Positions 1-10,175 of a stretch of 64,000 nucleotides of DNA are shown here, piece by piece. Origin of the DNA: Marsupella aquatica (taxonomy: Eukaryota; Marchantiophyta); the NCBI GenBank assembly GCA_973895155.1, contig OZ316891.1, positions 7,378,001-7,442,000 of the forward strand, given 5' to 3'. The position numbers and the translations under genes were made by a program. The notes under the pieces are model-generated. The model was not told the DNA's origin. It searched no databases and saw only the letters and a program-made list of their open reading frames with translations. How positions within the stretch are numbered: the first letter of the stretch is position 1; each line of letters begins with the position of its first letter.

Positions 1-1125
1 TCCTTCAAAGCTTTTCAACCGGCCAATTTCAAGGCAATTTCAAGGCGGCCTACCACAAAGAAGCCTATTGGCCAAAGTTCAGAAGCAACAACCGGGAAGG
101 GAATACAAGACATTCAATCCAATTGCTTCCGATAAGAGGCAAGCAAAACGAGCTCCATAGATCAGGAAGATCCTATGCAAGACACAAAATCCTCAGTTTG
201 ACAGTTCAACAGAAGCAAGATGCAGAAAAATTCCACAGCCAGGACCTGAACAAAACTTCTGCAAGACCTGACCAAACCCAGGTCCGAGCAACGATTATGA
301 ATGCAACACAACAACAATGTGTACAGACCGTCACATACTACATTGGAAGCCTCTTCTGTGGATTCCGCTTGGCTACTACTACAAAAGAAATAGCTACGTA
401 ACATTCTAGACTAGCTCTTTTCAATGCGAGTAGGCAATGCAAGCACACAGACAATGTGGACTTGGTTGTCTAGGAAACTTTCAATTGCAACCTGGACAAG
501 GAGCCAGATTCAAACCTGGTACTAGATGTAACGCTCTTCTACCCTCGCCTCCGCCCTCGCCGAGCGTCCCTTCCGGACCGTCCTTGTCTTCCAATGTGAC
601 GCAGCTACACAATCGGCAACAATAGTCCTCCAACCAGCATTGTCGTCCTCCTAATACATGCGAAAGAAAAACATACAAACAAGGCAGCGAGCGAGCTCAA
701 TCAGCAAGCCAAGGTATCATGGTAGAGACGTCAATTTCTGTGAAGCTTGCATATGGGAGGCAGAAAGCGCAAGTCCTCAGCATTTTGGGCACTTACTTGT
801 TACTGTTGTTCTTTGAAGAGTAGCCGTCCTCCAGGCTATAGCAAGCTGCAAAGTGAAGAACCACACACGACGATCAATGATTCAATCCGAGATTCAATCG
901 TGACCTCCACAGTGACCTCGATCCAAATGTCCAGCCAGGCAGCGACGTCCTCCCACTGTTTCTTTCCAGCGTCGCCTTCCTCCTATTCAAATGTCAGCAA
1001 ACTACATCAGAAGAAAACAGCAAGCGAAAGCTCAAAGCAAACTGAAACTTGAGCCGCAAGTGATGCACAAAAATGGCAAGTCCACAACACCTCTTGAATG
1101 CTGCAGCAGCAGCTCCTCTCCACCT

Positions 1126-1240
1126 TTGGCCTCCTCTCCAATGCAACCGCAGTAGTTCTCGACCTCTAGCCTCCTCTCCAATGCAGCCTTGCAATAGTTC
1201 TTGACCTCCAGCACACTCGACAGCGTCCTCTCCAATGTTG
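1126..1240. repeat. Degenerate ~40-bp tandem repeat
   Basis: The phrase CCTCCTCTCCAATGCA recurs near 1130 and 1170, with a weaker copy near 1226. Intervening text about PuGTTCTTGACCTCCAGC is also repeated. It creates artificial Cys/Gly/Leu-rich frames on the minus strand. Confidence 0.6.
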
Positions 1241-1479
1241 CGGCTGCAACTCAATCTCAACGCAGCAGAAACATTTTTTCGAAATGAAGGTCCTCCCGCG
1301 CGGTCGTGCTTCCCGTGGGCCCTAGTGCCCTTATGCCTTTTGCCCCCCTCCTCTCGTTGATAATAGGTTACCCTAAACTCGGGCATTTGTAGGCCATTGG
1401 ATCTAGAAATCAACGGCTCTTGCAAATCGAGAGGGGAAACCATGGGGCCCCTCCAAAACCGGCATTAAGCCCCCCCAAG

Positions 1480-1546
1480 AAACCCTAAAACCCCAAACCC
1501 CAAAATGTTTTAACCCCAGACCCCAAAACCCCAAACCCCAAACTCA
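1480..1546. repeat. C-rich telomere-like degenerate repeat
   Basis: Runs of CCCTAAAACC and CCCCAAA/CCCCAAAA make up this stretch. It resembles degenerate CCCTAAA telomeric DNA but is mostly CCCCAAA. It may be an old interstitial telomeric remnant or simple-sequence drift. Confidence 0.5.
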
Positions 1547-1680
1547 ATTTTGACTATAGTACCCTACACGTGTACCAATTATATTATGACACTTGGACCA
1601 ATCACAACATGTTTTTCTTTCCAGAACTTCCCGCTCAACAGTCATATTGGTAGCAGTCTTTACCCTCCCCTTGACCAGAG

Positions 1681-1693
1681 TCAAGGGGGAGAT
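1681..1693 (+). other. Polypurine tract of a Ty1/copia element
   Basis: The purine-rich stretch TCAAGGGGGAGAT sits immediately before TGTTAGG, the start of an LTR. This is the usual arrangement at the 3' LTR of copia elements, where the tract primes plus-strand DNA synthesis. It tells us the LTR that follows is a 3' LTR of a plus-oriented element. Confidence 0.65.
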
Positions 1694-1825
1694 TGTTAGG
1701 ATTTACTCTTAGGTCTAGAGTTACGAATGTACCGTAGTTAAGGCTAACCTTAGTCGCAGACTTGGTTAGGTTAGTCATGCTGTGCACATTGTATAACCAA
1801 GCGGTGTTTGCTTGGAGAGGGGGAA
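1694..1825 (+). mobile_element. Copia 3' LTR, left part (split by insertion)
   Basis: This stretch begins TGTTAGGATTTACTC and aligns along its length with 33485-33619 of the solo LTR (shared text includes TTAGG...TTACGAATGTA/TTACAATTGTA, CTTAGTC and GTTTGCTTGGA). It stops abruptly at GGGAA. The rest of the same LTR resumes at 7588. The two parts together are about as long as the intact copy, so this is one LTR split by a later insertion. Confidence 0.8.
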
Positions 1826-2204
1826 TGTGACGCCAATGACATGGTCCTTATTTTGTAATCTGATTAAGTAGGTTGCTGTATGCAAGGAGTAGCTATTGAT
1901 ATTGCATAACAATTAGCAAGATGGCAAGAATAAGGGCAATCATGGCGTTAAGAGTAGGGAAATAAAAGCTATGTCGCAGGTGGTCGGCGACCATATCTCT
2001 TTCAATATGTCACCAAATCCGGATCTGTAAAGAGCATTGGAAAGATCTGGTCAAGGCGAGTAAAATCGATATAAAACACTCGGGAAACGGAGGTGTATTA
2101 AGAAAGATACGGCCTGATTAGTGTGACGGGTTAACTTGTGGCCGGAATTAGCGGATTCGGCTTCAGTTTCGGGTTAACCCAAGCTCGACCACGGCTTAGC
2201 TTAT

Positions 2205-2355
2205 GTGAGCATGGCTTCAGCTTAGCTCAGGTCAGCACGGCTTCAGCTTAGCTCAGGTAAGCACGGCTTCAGCTTAGCTTAGGTAAGCACGGCTTCAGCT
2301 TAGCTCAGGTAAGCACGGCTTCAGCTTAGCTTAGGTAAGCACGGCTTCAGCTTAG
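2205..2355. repeat. 26-bp minisatellite, about six copies
   Basis: The unit is close to GCACGGCTTCAGCTTAG followed by CTCAGGTAA, repeated with few changes. It lies in the left arm of the nested element and is followed by more CGGGTTAG-rich text to about 2570. Slippage here may explain why the left arm is much longer than the right. Confidence 0.85.
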
Positions 2356-3605
2356 GCTTAACCCGGGTTCGGATTAGATTGATCCCGGGTTAGACTTAAC
2401 TCGGGGTCAAGTTAGCATAGGTAAGCTCGGGTTCGGGCTCAGCTTAGGCTAGGATAGCGGATAGCGGATAGCGGGTGACGGCCTAACCCGAGACCACGGG
2501 TTAGCTCTACTCGGGTTAGATAGGATAGCTAGGTTAGCCGAACTCGGGTTAGCTATGTAACTCGGGTTAGCGCAACAGTGAGTACCCCCTCTCGGTTACG
2601 GGGGCACAACTCTCTGTGTATTTGACCAAATCGGCTATAATTGACCTCGTTGGAAAGAGGAGCTCAAGCCGCTTCCAACGCTGCTATCCACGCAGAAAAT
2701 GGTTAAATAGAGAAATCGGGAGAGGAGGCGCAAGCTCGCGAAAACTATGGAGGAGGGCCGAATCCGAAGTACATAGCCAATTCGAGATAGAAATAAAGTT
2801 GCGAGTTAGGGTTCAGTAGTTAGAGATAGTGGCGGCTCTATTAGGGCTGGGATGGGGCTCCAGCAGCGTAGCATCCACCCATTTGGGCTCAATGAGAGAG
2901 TATATAGAGCATCCCTCCGGTAGAGGCGGGGGGGGGGGGGACTTCAGTTGTGTGATCTCACTTAGACTGAGTAGCAGGGAGGAGCTCTGTGCAAGCAAGG
3001 CTGGACTTGGACGCTGCGTGTTGGGGAGAGCTTGGTTGTGCTATACTCAGGGAGTAATCAGCCAAGCTTCACAGCAACGGGTTGCTAGGTTTGCGAGCTG
3101 GATTGTGGCTCTTTCTAGTGGGCAGCACAACTGGGTTCTTTTCCCCCGATACAGAGCCTTGGTGATAGGTGATGTATTGGTGATTGTAAACTGTGGGGAG
3201 GATTTCAATTCGATTTGCGGTGGGCACATTAGGGAGGCTGAGGTACTGATTAAGGGGCAGCAGGAGGAGCATTTACAGTTCAGTCTGGCAAGGCTACGTG
3301 ACCCATGGGGAGTCCCGGCCTTTGTCTGGTGGAGAGCACTAAGGGATCTATGGCCAGAGCTGAGCTTGCAGGGCAAGCGTGAGGCCGGGCCTCATTGCAG
3401 TCTGGGGTAGATCGCCGTTAGGCCTGGTACCAGCTTTGAAGTCGAGTCAACTATGCATGCGTAACTTGACGTTCTGAATTGGAGGTGTGAGATCTGTATG
3501 TGCCCCCAAGAATGAAGTGCAGTGAAGGAGGTTGAGTTCAGGATTGAGCTTGCATGGCAAGCACGGGGCTTGCAGGGCAAGCACGTCACAATCTGGAGGA
3601 GACAG
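2356..3605. other. Non-coding left arm of nested element
   Basis: Two related stretches (near 2028 and 2627) carry ACCAAATC...TTGGAAAGA, suggesting an internal duplication. A poly-G run lies at 2929-2940. The plus-strand frame at 2829-3410 and its minus-strand counterpart overlap each other and show no domain, so I do not call either a gene. Confidence 0.4.
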
Positions 3606-4030
3606 CTGTCACGTCGTAGGCTTCGGCCTTAACTCAGACTTCAGCTTAGACGGGCACATCCCTCGTAAATCTGAGGGTTCGGGCAGGAAGGGAAGCACGT
3701 AATGCACCTTATTCTCGTAAACTAGCGCTAAGTGCGCATACTGCTAAATACGGACACCTCCTAGGTATGGTTTGTGTTCCGCCGCCGGAACGTACCTTAG
3801 TCGATAGCAGGATCGACCCCGGCTTAAGGGCTTCTAAGCCTCGTGCTGTCCGCCTTCGATCCGGATTCGATGATACAGGTCCTCAACCCGTGCTCGCAAC
3901 CACTTACCCGCAGGCTGCACCCTGTGCACGTCTTGGGTAGTGCGTTCGGCCCGGCGCTGCCACCCATATACGAGAAACCCACACACATATGCGCACACAT
4001 GCATACAATCTCGATTTACACGAAGGAAAA
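3606..4030 (+). repeat. Left inverted arm of nested element
   Basis: This starts TGTCACGTCGTAGGCTTC and contains CTAGCGCTA, GTGCGCATA, TTCCGCCGCCGGAA, GTACC and CGGCTTAAGGGCTTCTAAGCC in this order. The reverse complement of 7050-7587 carries the same landmarks in the same order, so the two are inverted copies with moderate divergence. The best-matched core is 3722-3840. A CA-rich end (near 3978-4010) matches a CA run at 7058-7075 on the opposite strand. Confidence 0.75.
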
Positions 4031-4504
4031 ATGATGGGAAAGGATTTTACTACAAAGGGAACATATGCGTACACTTAGTTGACACGACAGCCCTGGAATG
4101 CACAGGTTCAAGGTCAAGGGTGCACACTACAACGGAGCCCGGCTCCGCACTCGCCCGACGAGCTTAGTCCTACCCCCTCCCCTTGGTACTCTGTCATTCC
4201 CAGAGGTCGGGACTCCCCGCATGTCCCGCGGATGTCCAACTTTGAAACTAAAAACCCCCCCTTGCCTCTACCGAGGGGTGCACTAAATACTAAGAGCCGA
4301 GGAACGGGGCATCCTCCCGCCGAAGATCCGCTGACCAAGGTCCTAACTAAGCTGACAGTCAGGCCGGAAAACAGCTGTGTCTTATTAGAAGATCCTAATC
4401 TACGCAGACTGGATAGCAGGACAGCGCTGCTGTACCTAAGGCAGGTGCCTGTCCCAAGAGCCTGACTAAGCCAATCCTAATCCTAATCTATTCCTACTCC
4501 GCCG

Positions 4505-5911
4505 CTAATGCCTGGCACGCTTGCCAGAGCCGCCCGAATGGGAACGGCCATCCTGCTGCCTTCGAAGCCTGTCATTGTCCGCTTTGAGGAGCTGGACCTG
4601 GTCCAGCAGAGATTCGTTCTCTCGCCTCGCCGCGTCCGTCTCCTCTGCTGCCTCCTGACATGCCTCCTCCAGCTGCTGGGCGTCGCTCGTCAGTTTACTC
4701 GCCAGCTGGTCCTGCTTCTCGGCCTCGGTTTGGAGCCGCGCCATCTCGACCTGCAGCGTGGCTATCTCCGTCGCGTCCCGCTGGGCTCGCTCCTCGGCCT
4801 CCTCCAGGTCTTTCTGCCAGGTGACAGCTTGTTTCTTCAAACTGTCAATCTGGTTCCGGAGTCGTGTAATCTCGGCCTCGTTCCCAGCTTTGGCCTGTTC
4901 GGCTAGGGCGGTAAGAGCGTACGCCTTTGCTAACAACTCATCGGCGGCTGCAACCTTGGGTCGTAGTTGCAGAAGCTCAGCCTCTTGAGCCGCCACTTCG
5001 TTCTTTAGGTACACGGACTCCACCCGGTACCGCTCTATCCTCTGAAGGGCCTCCGACTGGGCCCAACCTGCCTTTACGGTGGCAACCAACTCCTGATTGA
5101 AGAAACAGGCTACCTTCCGGGCCATGAACTCCCCGGTATCCCGGGCAATTTGATGAGAGAAATCTCCCAGAAGCCCGTTCAGAAACGTACCCTGTACGAA
5201 GAGTTTCGGGTGGTCCAAGTTATGCCTGTCCGGATTTGGGCACGGGCAGACATCAACACGCGCAGGGGCCGGGGCAGTGACGTCCAGCCCTGGGGACATA
5301 ACATTGGAAGGGGCTGGAGTGTCCTCCTACAGCGATGTCCGGTTCTCCGGAATTGCCACCGGCGGGTCCTTGGGAGACCCAGGTTCGGGTAAGACCTCTG
5401 CCGTACCAACTTCTGTACTTAGCCCGGCTAGTTGGGTCGCATCAATGGTTGCGACGACCGACCCCTCCGGCGCCTCCTCGGTTACGATTACAGCTATTTG
5501 TGGAGGTGGGGTGGGTGAAGCTGGCGTGTCCACTGGACTTCGGGCCTCAGGTTGGGGCCGTCTCTCCAATGCCGGAAAAACCCACCTAGCTGGGACCAGC
5601 TTTGTAACGTTGATGCGGGGAAGGGTTCGTCGATCAAACCGGGCGTACCACTCAAGAATGATTTTGATGTGGCTAGCGAAATACGCTTTCCCGCCAATGT
5701 ATAGCGTCTTCCTTCGCCGCTCCATCTCTTCATGGAATTTCTTAGCGAAGTACGACGCCCATTTCCTAGGTCGATAGTTCTCGACCTGGATGACCTGGGC
5801 GGCGGAGATCTCCCCCCGGGGTTCCATCATGTGGAGAGCGTACCTCTGGAACTCCAGCCGCTCAGCTATCTCAGGCATGAGGCAGGTCCTCATCACGAAC
5901 CCGTTGTCCAC
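4505..5911 (-). pseudogene. Gag/mobile-domain-like protein, C-terminal part with coiled coil and internal amber stop
   Basis: Two minus-strand frames (5911-5327, 194 codons, and 5299-4505, 264 codons) are in the same frame, separated by one TAG and nine sense codons. They look like one protein of about 467 residues interrupted by a stop. The N-terminal part carries a helical segment with RPRKWASYFAKKF and IIEW-like motifs, of the sort seen in plant mobile-domain and gag-like proteins of retroelements. A Pro/Thr-rich linker follows. The last ~190 residues form a long coiled coil with heptads rich in Leu, Ala, Glu and Gln, ending in a basic tail GSGKRARH. The frame upstream (6735-5893) is probably the same gene after a frameshift. 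No protease, reverse transcriptase or integrase is present. Readthrough of the TAG is possible, but decay is simpler. Confidence 0.6.
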
Positions 5912-6735
5912 TGATCCCTCTGAGGGAAAACTTGAAGATTGGTACTTGGCCCCCTTGCCCCCGGGAGCCGTGATTCGACTCGATGGTCACCTTCGGGTAA
6001 CCCAAAGATCATCTTGAGCCGTTCTTCTGTGAGGGACATATTCCTTCCCCGCAGCCGAGTCTGTTGACGTACGTCGTCATAATTCTTGACGAATTCTGTC
6101 ATGTCCTCCCCATAGTACCTGCAAGTGTTCCAGGGGAGAGAGGCAAGGTGCTCAAATCCCTGAGTCTTCAGGTACACCGCATGCTTGGGATGGAGGATGT
6201 TGTTGTGAACGTTTTCCCCCATGCGATGCATCGTTACCTTGGCTACGGCTACCGTGGCCAACGGTAACCCGGATGCACTGGCGGATTCCTTCCTCTTCTT
6301 TCCCCGTGACTGACTCGGGGAAGGTGATACTTCCCCATCCTCCCGATCGGACCTGGGGAGTGCCACTACGGTTGGTAACGGGCCCGGGGCGGCCACGGTC
6401 ACCATGTTGTCTGCTGGGGCCGCTCCTGGGGTCAGAGCAGGGGGTGGGGACGATATAGTGTCGGCCCCCCGAGCGCTTGTTCCTCTGGGCCGCCTGGTCA
6501 AGGGTGGGGTAGCCTCGTCGTCATCGCTAAGATCCACAGCGTTGATGACGGAGCGTACCTGTGCTGGCTGGGTGATAGGTGGTGGGGTTTGGCTAGGCCG
6601 CGGCTGAGGCTGAAGCTGAAGCTGAGGTTGCATGGGCACGGGTACGGGTACGGGTACGGGTCCGGCTGAGTTGGTCATGTTGGTTGATGGCCGAGTTCCC
6701 ATGAAGCTCTGTAGGTGCTGGTAGAAGTTCTCCAA
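5893..6735 (-). pseudogene. Gag/mobile-domain-like protein, N-terminal part
   Basis: This 280-codon frame starts MENFYQHLQ. It has a low-complexity first half with a PVPVPVP run encoded by GGGTAC repeats and Gln/Pro-rich stretches, then a basic GKKRKES motif that could act in nuclear entry. A conserved-looking region follows with LPWNTCRYYGEDM, FVKNYDDV and a KMIFGLPEGD motif. A 'GLP' turn after an amphipathic segment is characteristic of plant mobile-domain-like proteins. Its last ~30 residues look out of frame: shifting frame near GLPEG leads directly into the next frame (5911-4505), which overlaps it by 19 bases. I infer one original gene, A-B-C, of about 740 residues with one frameshift and one amber stop. 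The family call is by pattern only. Confidence 0.5.
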
Positions 6736-7049
6736 AGCGAGTGCGGACGCCCTTGTCGAACGGTTGGTACTGGACTCGCCGTTAATGACAGCCCGAACCT
6801 GGAGTCCCCCTTATTGCCTAATGATGTCCTACCCCTAATGATTACCTAAATACTGTCGTTATGCTAATAATAGCGGCCTAAGACCCACCTAATGCGCGTG
6901 CCGAGCGCAGTTAGACTGAATCACTCATTAACCGCCATACCGGCGGCGTCACAACAGCCTTCGGCCCTAGTGTTCGGATCAAGTGTTCTCAGTGAACTAT
7001 TGTGCACATCTTTGAATCTAATTGAGTTTTCCTCTCAGGCCTCATTTCT

Positions 7050-7587
7050 CTCATGGATGTGTGTGTGTGTGAGGCAATCTGAGTGTATGATGGAACTAGC
7101 AGCGCCACTGAGAGGTGTACCGGGTGCATTGAAGCGGGCTGGGTGAGGACTGTCATAGCTCTGATTGTTGAGAGTGGAATGGCAGAGTGGTGGGGCAATG
7201 GCTTAGAAGTCCCTAAGCCGGGAATCAGTCAGGAGTCACTGGTTTATGGGTACATTCCGGCGGCGGAATAGAAACATACCTATGACAGTAAGCATATGTA
7301 TAGACCTATGCGCACCGTAGCGCTAGGCCCTGTGTGTATGGGCCCGATATGAAGACCCCTTCTCACCAGAACTATCATGAGCGCAGATCTGATCCCCAAC
7401 CTCGGTTCCTTGGGATTGAGCTTGGGTGATGTGTGATAGAGTCTTGCTATGATAGTCTGGTGTTAAGGGCATAAACTGGTGTTTACCGGCATTCACAACA
7501 TCCCTTCGTGATCCTCAGGTACAAGGAGATGGTTTTGGCACCCATAGTGACGTTTTTGGTGTTAAGACCCATGTCAATCGCGTGACA
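7050..7587 (-). repeat. Right inverted arm of nested element
   Basis: Read on the minus strand this begins TGTCACGCGATTGACATGG at 7587 and carries the same ordered landmarks as 3606-4030, including CTAGCGCTA, TTCCGCCGCCGGAA and CGGCTTAGGGACTTCTAAGCC-like text (7201-7326). About 540 bp long. It is inverted, not direct, relative to the left arm. Confidence 0.75.
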
Positions 7588-7807
7588 GGGAACTCAGGCT
7601 CATTGTTACGGAGCCAGTTGAGAGATAGAGAGAGCTTGCACTGTGGATGCTTGGTATGGCCGGTCGGCCTAGAGTGCAGTAAAGCTCTTGTGTGTGTTCC
7701 CGTGAACGTAGCCTCATGTGGAGGTGAACCACGTATCTCTCTGTGTCAACTCTTGTGCGTTGGATGGTTCATGGGCTTGCCGTTGCGATTATCGTCTATG
7801 CTCAACA
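7588..7807 (+). mobile_element. Copia 3' LTR, right part (split by insertion)
   Basis: It resumes the LTR at GGGAACTCAGGCTCATTG, matching AGGAACTTAGGCTCATTG in the intact copy at 33615, and runs to GCTCAACA, the canonical CA end of the LTR. Shared landmarks with the intact copy include GAGAGATAGAGA/GAGAGATAAAGA, GGCCTAGAGTGCAGTAAA/GCCTATAGTACAATAAA and TGGTTCATGGGCTTGCC. Confidence 0.8.
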
Positions 7808-8257
7808 ATGCGATGGTTCATAATGCTCTAGTAATATGACACTAATACACTCAAAAGTCTAAGAGATCTTTTATTTAAAAGCAGAGCAGAAGTTTCATTG
7901 TGAAGGCATCCATATTTTTAGTGTGGGTTCTTCTCCACAAATGCACTGAAAACTATAAAGAGGAAATTATAAGGGGCGCTTAGGGGGCAGCCTGTGGCAA
8001 AATGTAACCTTGTGTGAAGGAGAAGGTGCTAGGAATATTTCTAAGCTATTTTTCTATTTTATTTTAAGATGGCCAGATCGATCTCCCTGGAATCAAGGAT
8101 GACTATCAGAGGGCATTGTGGGATATAATGCCCCCAAAATGAGGGCATTGGTGCAAGTTTGCAAAGACATTATGGCCCACTATGCCTTGACCAGAATGTT
8201 AACTCAAAATTAAACTTGAGTGAGCTATGGAAGAACCAAAAATCAAATAATTTCTTG
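7808..8257. other. Gene-free spacer
   Basis: AT-rich with no supported coding frame or repeat. Confidence 0.4.
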
Positions 8258-8604
8258 GAACTAAGGCTCGAGGGGGTCACTTCCACGGAAGTGGCACATC
8301 ACGTGCGATGAAGTATAGGCCCATTTAAATGGGTGTGGCGGAAGACTTCCAAAGTTTGGTGGAAGAACACATAGAGCATGTTTTATTGACTGGTTGATTT
8401 TAAAGAACACATAGGCCTATTTAATTGCAAAAAATACTTTCTTTAAAGTTTTTAGGGGTTTTTTAATAAAAAATGACAAAATTTAAAGAAAGAAATGGCT
8501 TTGCAAAAAAATATTTTTCACTTATAAGTTAGGGTGGTCAAACCCTAAAATGTCGCACGCGATGTATGGCTCTCCATATAGTGACCTCCCCCCGAGAACT
8601 AAGG
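8258..8604. mobile_element. Mutator-type miniature element, copy 1 (9-bp target duplication)
   Basis: A perfect 9-bp direct repeat GAACTAAGG (8258-8266 and 8596-8604) flanks a 329-bp AT-rich element. Its ends are inverted: TCGAGGGGGTCAC on the left and GTGACCTCCCCCCGA on the right. Subterminal text is CACATCACGTGCGATG on the left and CATCGCGTGCGACA-like on the right strand. A 9-bp duplication with G/C-rich ends points to the Mutator superfamily. There is no coding capacity. The same ends occur at 19757-20027, probably at 35105-35398, and in the array at 53477-53985. Confidence 0.85.
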
Positions 8605-9555
8605 TTATGCAATATTGTGTAGACAGGAGTGTAGAGGAAGAAGAACTTAAAATGCCAGGATTTTAGGCCATTTTTGGTTTTATATGGTAAAGTTTTGTAC
8701 TTTGAGTTACATGTCCCGAGATTGATGGGTCATTGCACAAATTCCTCCTCAAACCAAGGTGTATATTGTAAACCATAAATGCTCTAAAACATACTTGGTT
8801 ATGTTCTTTGGAACCTTGAGCACGCCCCCCTTCCCCCCCAAGCCCTATGTGTGGAGACTGGTTTAACCTAGGACCCCTCACATTGAGGGGGTATGATAGA
8901 GTTCTTTTGATGCATTGATTTTCTGCCAATAAATTACAATTAGAATAGAGAATCTGGTAGTTGGACATTATTGCTCTCCCATTAGGTGTTTTCTAATGGG
9001 AATCTGTGAAACCCATGGAAAGGGAGCCAACAAGTCTTGCATTGAGGTGTTCTTGTAATGGGCTTGGCGGCATCACTATATGGATGGTCATACATGACGC
9101 ACACAAGTTTGGATAAATCATGACCCCCCTAGGTCACTTTTTATAAAATTGTACGACACCCATCACATGATCACACATATATTTTGCAATTAAACAACCT
9201 TATATTTTGATTGCCAACTTATTGCCAGCAAGCAATCATGGAATTGTCGCGACTCTAGTATCTAGCATATAGACGGGCTAAGAAGAGCTCCTATTGGAGA
9301 CTCATGTTCATTGTTGAGGGAGCTATCTAGGTGCTATCTTGGTGAGATGTACAAGGAGTCTCTGTGTGGCCATGGTGGCCAAAGTTTACTAAAGGCTCTT
9401 GCATTCCGTGGACGGAGACAAGATGAACCATGTATCTCATGTGTCGGTGTGCTTGCCTGTTGTTTATCTCTTGGTTGTGTGTTGTTGGTTTTCCCAACAT
9501 TCTTACCCCTATGTGTACAGACTAGTTTGAGTCTAGAGATCCTTCAACTCAAGGG
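8605..9555. other. Gene-free spacer
   Basis: No supported gene. The stretch is AT-rich with scattered G/C runs and no clear repeat. Confidence 0.4.
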
Positions 9556-9559
9556 TTCC

Positions 9560-10175
9560 CAAAACTAGCCCAAATTACTAATGTGCCGCCCAAACAAAAT
9601 TAATGATCAACCTGTCCCCCATTTTGTATTCAGGTCAGTAGTAACCCGTATATGGGGTCCCGATGCCATGTGGCAAGCCACTGATAGCTTGCCCTAACCC
9701 GCAGCCACCCCCCTCCGCCGCCCCCCTCCCAGTTGCAGGGCACAATCTCCATCCAAGAGGGGCAAAAATGAGGGTTTGCTTGATCAGACCCCAAAATGAA
9801 ATCTGTTGCTTGATAGGACCCCTAAGTGATCCAGACAGTTCATTGACCTTGAATCAATGTACCCAAAACTTCAGGGGTCTGATCAAGTAACGCAATTCAT
9901 TTTGGGGTCTCATCAAGCAAATATTTTGGCAAAAACACATCTTCTTTCACTCCACACTCCCCTCACAAAAACCCAACACTTTTGGCTCCCATCTGTACTC
10001 AGGAAAATGAAGCCGGGAAAGGGGGACATGGCAAGTTAAGGCTAGCCAGGAGCGACTTGCCACATGGCACCAGGAACCTGTATACAAGTTACTACTCACC
10101 CAAATGGAGAATGGGGACGGGGTTGAGAATTGATTTATTTGTTTGGCGCTGTCTTCATTCAGTGAAAGCCAGTGA
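9560..10175. mobile_element. Fold-back element with ~100-bp inverted arms
   Basis: The arms at about 9607-9712 and 10021-10125 are inverted copies sharing CAGTAGTAAC, GCCATGTGGCAAG and surrounding text. A second inverted pair lies inside: TGCTTGATCAGACCCCAAAA (from 9777) against the complement of TTTTGGGGTCTCATCAAGCA (ending near 9922), with one mismatch. The whole segment could fold into a nested hairpin. The outer arm sequence recurs at 28554-28652 and, inverted, at 30598-30705, so this is a dispersed family. No target duplication was identified. Confidence 0.7.

Larger units (their letters stand above)
1..1640. other. Gene-free leading segment
   Basis: No ORF here has recognisable protein features. 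The longer minus-strand frames around 994-1443 run through a simple tandem repeat and are best read as chance. The segment may include decayed internal sequence of the copia element whose 3' end begins at 1681, but I see no reverse transcriptase or RNase H motif. Confidence 0.5.
1826..7587 (-). mobile_element. 5.76-kb element nested in a copia LTR, 5-bp target duplication
   Basis: The insert lies between two copies of GGGAA (1821-1825 and 7588-7592), which occurs once, as AGGAA, in the unbroken LTR at 33615-33619. Its ends are TGTGACGCC and GCGTGACA. Read inward the ends are inverted copies: TGTGACGCCAATGACATGG on the left and TGTCACGCGATTGACATGG on the right. A deeper inverted pair lies at 3722-3840 and 7201-7326. 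TG...CA ends and a 5-bp duplication are typical of retroviral-type integration, but inverted rather than direct arms are not what an LTR element should have. The coding part (4505-6735, minus strand) is broken. It could be a non-autonomous LTR derivative rearranged after insertion, or a terminal-inverted-repeat element. Confidence 0.75.

Noticed and set aside
2829-3410. 193-codon plus-strand frame in the left arm of the nested element
   Set aside because: It spans a poly-G run, overlaps opposite-strand frames of similar length, and shows no domain.
6940-6960. Possible internal LTR boundary (GGCGTCACAACAG) in the nested element
   Set aside because: Orientation is wrong for a direct LTR matching the left terminus, and no extended similarity follows.
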